A DNA stretch of 57,135 bases from an uncultured Oscillospiraceae bacterium. GTDB taxonomy: Bacteria; Bacillota; Clostridia; Oscillospirales; Oscillospiraceae. Shown here piece after piece: positions 53,723 through 57,135 of this stretch. Made by a program: the position numbers and the translations under genes. The notes below the pieces were generated by a model. The model searched no databases, had not been told where the DNA came from, and was given only the letters and a program-made list of their open reading frames with translations. Positions within the stretch are counted from its first letter, which is position 1, and each line of letters opens with the position of its first letter. The DNA lies in the NCBI GenBank assembly GCA_934569045.1, contig CAKTJX010000013.1, positions 1 through 57,135 of the forward strand, in the 5' to 3' direction.

Positions 53723-54934
53723 TTAGCCGAAAACGCTCAGCAGGAAGCCTGCGGCGATGGCGGAGCCGATGACACCGGCCACGTTGGGGCCCATAGCGTG
53801 CATCAGCAGGAAGTTGGAAGGATTGGCCTTCTGGCCTTCCTTGTTGGCCACACGGGCGGCCATCGGCACGGCGGAAACACCCGCGGAGCCGATCAGGGGG
53901 TTGACCTTGCCCTTGGTGGCCCAGCACATCACATTGCCGCCCAGCAGACCGCCAGCGGTGGAGATACCGAAGGCAACCACACCCAGGACGACGATCTTCA
54001 GGGTCTGGGCAGTCAGGAAGGTGGAGCCCACCATGGTGGAGCCCACGGCGGTGGACAGCAGGATGGTGACAATGTTCATCAGGGCGTTCTGCACGGTGTC
54101 GCTGAGGCGTTCGGTGCAGCCGGTCTCCTTGAACAGGTTGCCCAGCATCAGGCAGCCGATCAGAGGCGCGGTGTCAGGCAGCAGCAGGGCCACGAACATG
54201 GTGACCAGAATCGGGAAGATGATCTTCTCGGTCTTGCTGACGCTGCGGGTCTGAACCATCTTGATCTTCCGGCTCTCGGGAGTGGTCAGCAGGTTCATAA
54301 TGGGGGGCTGAATCAGAGGAATCAGCGCCATGTAGGAGTAAGCGGCCACGGCAATAGCGCCCAGCAGGTGGGGCGCCAGCTTGGTGGTCAGGAAGATGGC
54401 GGTAGGACCGTCGGCACCGCCGATGATGCCGATGGAGGCCGCTTCTCTGCCGGTGAAGCCCATGCAGACAGCGCCGAAGAAGGCCACGAACACGCCCAGC
54501 TGAGCGGCAGCGCCCAGCAGCAGGCTCTTGGGGTTGGAGATCAGAGGGCCAAAGTCGGTCATGGCGCCAACGCCCATGAAGATCAGGCAGGGGTACAGGC
54601 TGGTCTTGACACCGATGTAGAAGATGTCCAGCAGGCCGCCGTTACGCATGATCTCGCCAAAGCTGTGGTACACCGGGCTGGAGGGGTCCATGAAGGCATC
54701 CCACAGCTCCTGGTGATACAGTCCCGCGTTGGGCAGGTTGGTCAGCAGGCAGCCGAAGGCGATGCCCACCAGCAGCAGGGGCTCGAACTTCTTGACAATG
54801 GCCAGGTACAGCAGCACACAGGCGATGGCCAGCATCACCAGGTTCTGCCAGCCGTTATTGGAAACAAAGCCGGAGATAATGGCGGCAAAGCCGGAATTAT
54901 TCCACAGCTTTCCAAGGATAGCACCAACATTCAT
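53723..54934 (-). CDS. oadB: sodium-translocating decarboxylase beta subunit
   Basis: 403-aa membrane protein, about ten TM helices. It decarboxylates carboxybiotin and pumps Na+ outwards. Family blocks include [21 protein letters not shown] (part), [26 protein letters not shown] and the C-terminal [20 protein letters not shown] segment read here as [19 protein letters not shown] 54934 follows GGAGGG, 12 bases after the biotin-carrier gene. Last gene of the alpha-gamma-carrier-beta operon. Confidence 0.95.
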   Translation of the reverse strand: MNVGAILGKLWNNSGFAAIISGFVSNNGWQNLVMLAIACVLLYLAIVKKFEPLLLVGIAFGCLLTNLPNAGLYHQELWDAFMDPSSPVYHSFGEIMRNGGLLDIFYIGVKTSLYPCLIFMGVGAMTDFGPLISNPKSLLLGAAAQLGVFVAFFGAVCMGFTGREAASIGIIGGADGPTAIFLTTKLAPHLLGAIAVAAYSYMALIPLIQPPIMNLLTTPESRKIKMVQTRSVSKTEKIIFPILVTMFVALLLPDTAPLIGCLMLGNLFKETGCTERLSDTVQNALMNIVTILLSTAVGSTMVGSTFLTAQTLKIVVLGVVAFGISTAGGLLGGNVMCWATKGKVNPLIGSAGVSAVPMAARVANKEGQKANPSNFLLMHAMGPNVAGVIGSAIAAGFLLSVFG

Positions 54935-54946
54935 TGGGAGCCCTCC

Positions 54947-55345
54947 TTAACCGATCACGACCAGAGGTGCCCCGGTGTCCACATTGGAGCCCTTGGAGAC
55001 CAGAACCTGGGTAACGGTTCCGTCCTTGGGCGCCATGATCTCGTTCTCCATCTTCATAGCCTCCAGGACGCACAGGACGTCGCCGGACTTGACAGCCTGG
55101 CCAGCGGTGACGTTGACCTTCAGGATGTTGCCGGGCATGGGGGCGTTGACGGGCTCACCGGCGCCGGTCACAACAGGAGCGGCAGCGGGTGCGGGAGCCG
55201 CGGCAGGGGCAGCGGCGGGAGCAGCCGCAGGGGCGGCAGCGGGTGCGGAAGGGGCAATGGCCTCGTACTCGTCCAGCAGGATGGCCTCACCGGCTTCCAC
55301 CTCGACTTCGTAAGTACGGCCCTTCAAAGTCACTTTGTATTTCAT
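54947..55345 (-). CDS. biotin carboxyl carrier subunit of the decarboxylase
   Basis: 132-aa biotin carrier. An N-terminal strand region (KYKVTLKGRTYEVEVEAGEA) is joined by a long Ala/Pro linker (residues about 33-58) to a biotinyl domain with the EAMKMEN acceptor motif (biotin on the Lys). The mobile linker lets biotin swing between the alpha subunit and the membrane beta subunit. It is a separate gene because the alpha subunit here lacks its own biotinyl domain. ATG 55345 is preceded by an AGGAGG-type site. Confidence 0.93.
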   Translation of the reverse strand: MKYKVTLKGRTYEVEVEAGEAILLDEYEAIAPSAPAAAPAAAPAAAPAAAPAPAAAPVVTGAGEPVNAPMPGNILKVNVTAGQAVKSGDVLCVLEAMKMENEIMAPKDGTVTQVLVSKGSNVDTGAPLVVIG

Positions 55346-55347
55346 GA

Positions 55348-55698
55348 TTATTTGACCTCCTTGATGGATTTGAAGCGCAGCTCGTTCAGAGGCTTGCCCA
55401 TCTGATCGGCTACAATGGCCATAATCATGGCCGCAGTCTTGGGTTCCACGTCGTGGAGCTTCAGCTCACCGGCAGAGCCGGGGGCCACAGCCTTGGGCGC
55501 GGCGGCAGGGGCAGCCGGGGCAGTTGCCTTGGCCGCGGAAGCGGCGGCGGCAGCCAGCTTGGCGTCCTTGGAAGCAAAGTACTTGCCCAGAGCCGTAATG
55601 ACGATCATCAGCAGGATCAGGCCGAAGAACACCACAGCGTAGCCCAGCAGCGCGTAAACGCCGGCCTCGCCGATGGAAATATCAGAAGTAAGCATCAT
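55348..55698 (-). CDS. oadG: decarboxylase gamma subunit (OadG-like)
   Basis: 116-aa small membrane protein. One N-terminal TM helix (ALLGYAVVFFGLILLMIVITAL) is followed by an Ala/Pro-rich stretch and a C-terminal KLHDVEPKTAAMIMAIVADQ segment typical of OadG-type subunits, which hold the complex together. ATG 55698 follows AAGGAGGG. It ends 2 bases before the carrier gene start. Confidence 0.85.
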   Translation of the reverse strand: MMLTSDISIGEAGVYALLGYAVVFFGLILLMIVITALGKYFASKDAKLAAAAASAAKATAPAAPAAAPKAVAPGSAGELKLHDVEPKTAAMIMAIVADQMGKPLNELRFKSIKEVK

Positions 55699-55713
55699 AA
55701 TGCGATACCCTCC

Positions 55714-57123
55714 TTAGGCCTCGGTGATGGTATAGGTAACCTTATTCTCTTCCTTTGCCTTGCGGCCTTCCAGGAACTTCTCGGCCTGGGCGGGGAAGCA
55801 GATGTAGCTCATAACATCCTCTTCGCTCTGGGCCAGATCGCCCAGGGCAGCCTTGGCAGCAGTGAACTCCTCACCGGTGCGCTTGCTGTCTTCCACGCGG
55901 CAGTCCTGAGGCTTCTCCATACCGGCCTCGGTCAGAATCCGCTTCTCCAGGTCGGCATCCACGGGGGCGGGGGCAATGCCGTACTCACCCTTGAAGTAAG
56001 CCTTGACTTCCTTGGAGATGTTCTTGTAGCGCTCGCCCACCAGCACGTTGGTGACGGCCTGGTTGCCCACCATCTGGGACAGAGGGGTGACCAGAGGAGG
56101 ATAGCCCATGTCCTTCCGGACGGAGGGGATCTCAGCCAGAGCGGCGTCGAACTTATCCATAGCGTGCATATCGGTCAGGTTGGCGATCATGTTGGACAGC
56201 ATGCCGCCGGGAACCTTGTAGACCAGGGCCTGGGCATCGGTGCCCATGCTCTTGGGGTTGATGCGGCCGGAGTCGATGTACTTCTGCTTTACGGGCTTGA
56301 AGTAGTCGTTGACCTCGTTGATGACCTTCTCGTTCAGGCCGGTCTCGATGCCCAGCTCGGACAGGGCGTAGTAGATGGTCTCGGTAGCGGGCTGGCTGGT
56401 GCCGTTGGAGAAGCAGGAGGTAGCGGTGTCGATGATGTCCACGCCGGACTCCACAGCCTTCATGACGGTCATATAAGCCATGCCGGTGGTGCAGTGGGTG
56501 TGCAGGATCAGAGGCAGGGTCACGCCGGCGTCCTTAATGCCCTTGAACAGCTGCTCGGCCTCGCTGGGAGACATGGTACCGGCCATATCCTTCAGGCAGA
56601 TGGTGTCGAAGCCCATGCTCTGCAGCTCCTTGCACATCTCAGCGTACTTGGCGGGGGTGTGCACGGGGGACTGGGTGTAGGAAATGCAGCCGGAAGCAAC
56701 GGTATTCTTGTTGGCGTACTTCTTGGTGGCTTCCAGAGCGGTACGGATGTTGCGGAAATCGTTCAAAGCGTCGAAGATACGCAGCACGTCGATGCCGTTC
56801 TTGATGGACAGCTCCACGAACTTCTCCACCACGTCGTCGTGGTAGTGCTTGTAACCCAGCAGGTTCTGGCCCCGCAGCAGCATCTGCAGACGGGTGTTGG
56901 GCATGGCCTTGCGGAACGCGCGCAGACGCTCCCAGGGATCTTCGTCCAGGTAACGCAGGCAGCTGTCAAAGGTAGCGCCGCCCCAGCACTCTACGGAATA
57001 GTAGCCTGCCTTGTCCATGGTGGACAGGATACCCTCCATGTCGGCAAAAGGCATACGAGTAGCCATCAGAGACTGGTTTGCATCACGAAGGACGGTTTCA
57101 GTGAATTGGACTTTCTGAGCCAT
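55714..57123 (-). CDS. oadA: oxaloacetate decarboxylase-type alpha subunit (carboxyltransferase)
   Basis: 469-aa carboxyltransferase that moves a carboxyl group from oxaloacetate (or a related acid) to biotin. It opens FTETVLRDANQSLMATRM, whose RDANQS is the metal-site signature; ECWGGATFDSCLRYL, the LRIFDALND strand and the metal-binding LILHTHCTTGMA follow. It ends at EENKVTYTITEA without a biotinyl domain, explaining the separate carrier gene. ATG 57123 is 12 bases from the window edge, so the promoter is not visible. Pyruvate carboxylase subunit B-like activity is an alternative. Confidence 0.93.
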   Translation of the reverse strand: MAQKVQFTETVLRDANQSLMATRMPFADMEGILSTMDKAGYYSVECWGGATFDSCLRYLDEDPWERLRAFRKAMPNTRLQMLLRGQNLLGYKHYHDDVVEKFVELSIKNGIDVLRIFDALNDFRNIRTALEATKKYANKNTVASGCISYTQSPVHTPAKYAEMCKELQSMGFDTICLKDMAGTMSPSEAEQLFKGIKDAGVTLPLILHTHCTTGMAYMTVMKAVESGVDIIDTATSCFSNGTSQPATETIYYALSELGIETGLNEKVINEVNDYFKPVKQKYIDSGRINPKSMGTDAQALVYKVPGGMLSNMIANLTDMHAMDKFDAALAEIPSVRKDMGYPPLVTPLSQMVGNQAVTNVLVGERYKNISKEVKAYFKGEYGIAPAPVDADLEKRILTEAGMEKPQDCRVEDSKRTGEEFTAAKAALGDLAQSEEDVMSYICFPAQAEKFLEGRKAKEENKVTYTITEA

Positions 57124-57135
57124 TGGTTTTAACCT

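Noticed and set aside
55190..55260. Tandem repeat in the biotin-carrier gene
   Set aside because: It encodes the expected Ala/Pro-rich flexible linker of biotin carriers, not a mobile or regulatory repeat.
53798..57132. Two long + strand frames (535 and 559 aa) over the decarboxylase operon
   Set aside because: Gly/His/Gln-rich shadows of the four decarboxylase genes with no domain, start site or promoter.

Overview
The window looks like a chromosome segment from a gut-type Clostridia bacterium, probably Oscillospiraceae-like. This is inferred from gene content and codon use: a biotin/sodium-dependent decarboxylase operon, a DUF1576 membrane protein, a YtrA-type GntR/ABC operon, a Firmicutes holin-like type I toxin, and housekeeping genes with GC-rich third positions. 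No rRNA, tRNA or CRISPR array was seen.

Layout. (1) 0.04-6.4 kb: a complete nickel/peptide-type ABC importer (two ATPases, lipoprotein binding protein, two permeases), then an FmdE-family protein and a TPR protein, all + strand and tightly packed. (2) 6.6-7.5 kb: a scar of a mobile element, with a fused regulator/serine-recombinase remnant between near-perfect 22-bp inverted repeats. (3) 7.7-20.3 kb: an accessory island that is the most interesting part. It holds an LRR lipoprotein, a small unknown protein, a two-TM K+ channel ending in a RyR-like domain, a TIR-TM protein with a partner lipoprotein, a divergent 1128-aa TIR-TM-YD-repeat protein, and two SLOG/Rossmann-4TM proteins. (4) 20.3-22.2 kb: a short interspersed repeat, a decayed stretch, a DUF4143 ATPase and a tiny Cys-rich ORF. 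(5) 22.2-25.4 kb: a possible GEMM-like leader, a family 3 binding lipoprotein and a hybrid histidine kinase. (6) 25.4-57.1 kb: core-like genes: ABC exporter, hemW-lepA, rpoD, DUF1576 protein, GntR-ABC operon, GT2-GtrA/NAGPA/secreted protein set, PAP2 phosphatase, type I toxin-antitoxin, HAD phosphatase, M14 carboxypeptidase, trmB-mnmG, purF-carA-carB, dCMP deaminase-Rrf2, and the four-gene decarboxylase operon.

How the island could work (inference). TIR domains are often NADases that make cyclic ADP-ribose isomers. In Thoeris defence such a product binds a SLOG domain, and in animals cADPR is linked to RyR channels. Here two TIR proteins predicted to have a cytoplasmic TIR and an extracytoplasmic sensor region lie beside two SLOG-type/4TM proteins and a K+ channel with a RyR-like tail, plus surface lipoproteins. 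The simplest reading is a membrane-bound, Thoeris-related sensing and membrane-permeabilising system with Toll-like receptor topology.

Two families of short palindromic repeats are scattered through the window. Many promoters have clear -35/-10 boxes with 16-17 bp spacing, and several convergent gene pairs share bidirectional hairpin terminators. All assignments are from reading the sequence by eye; no database search was run.
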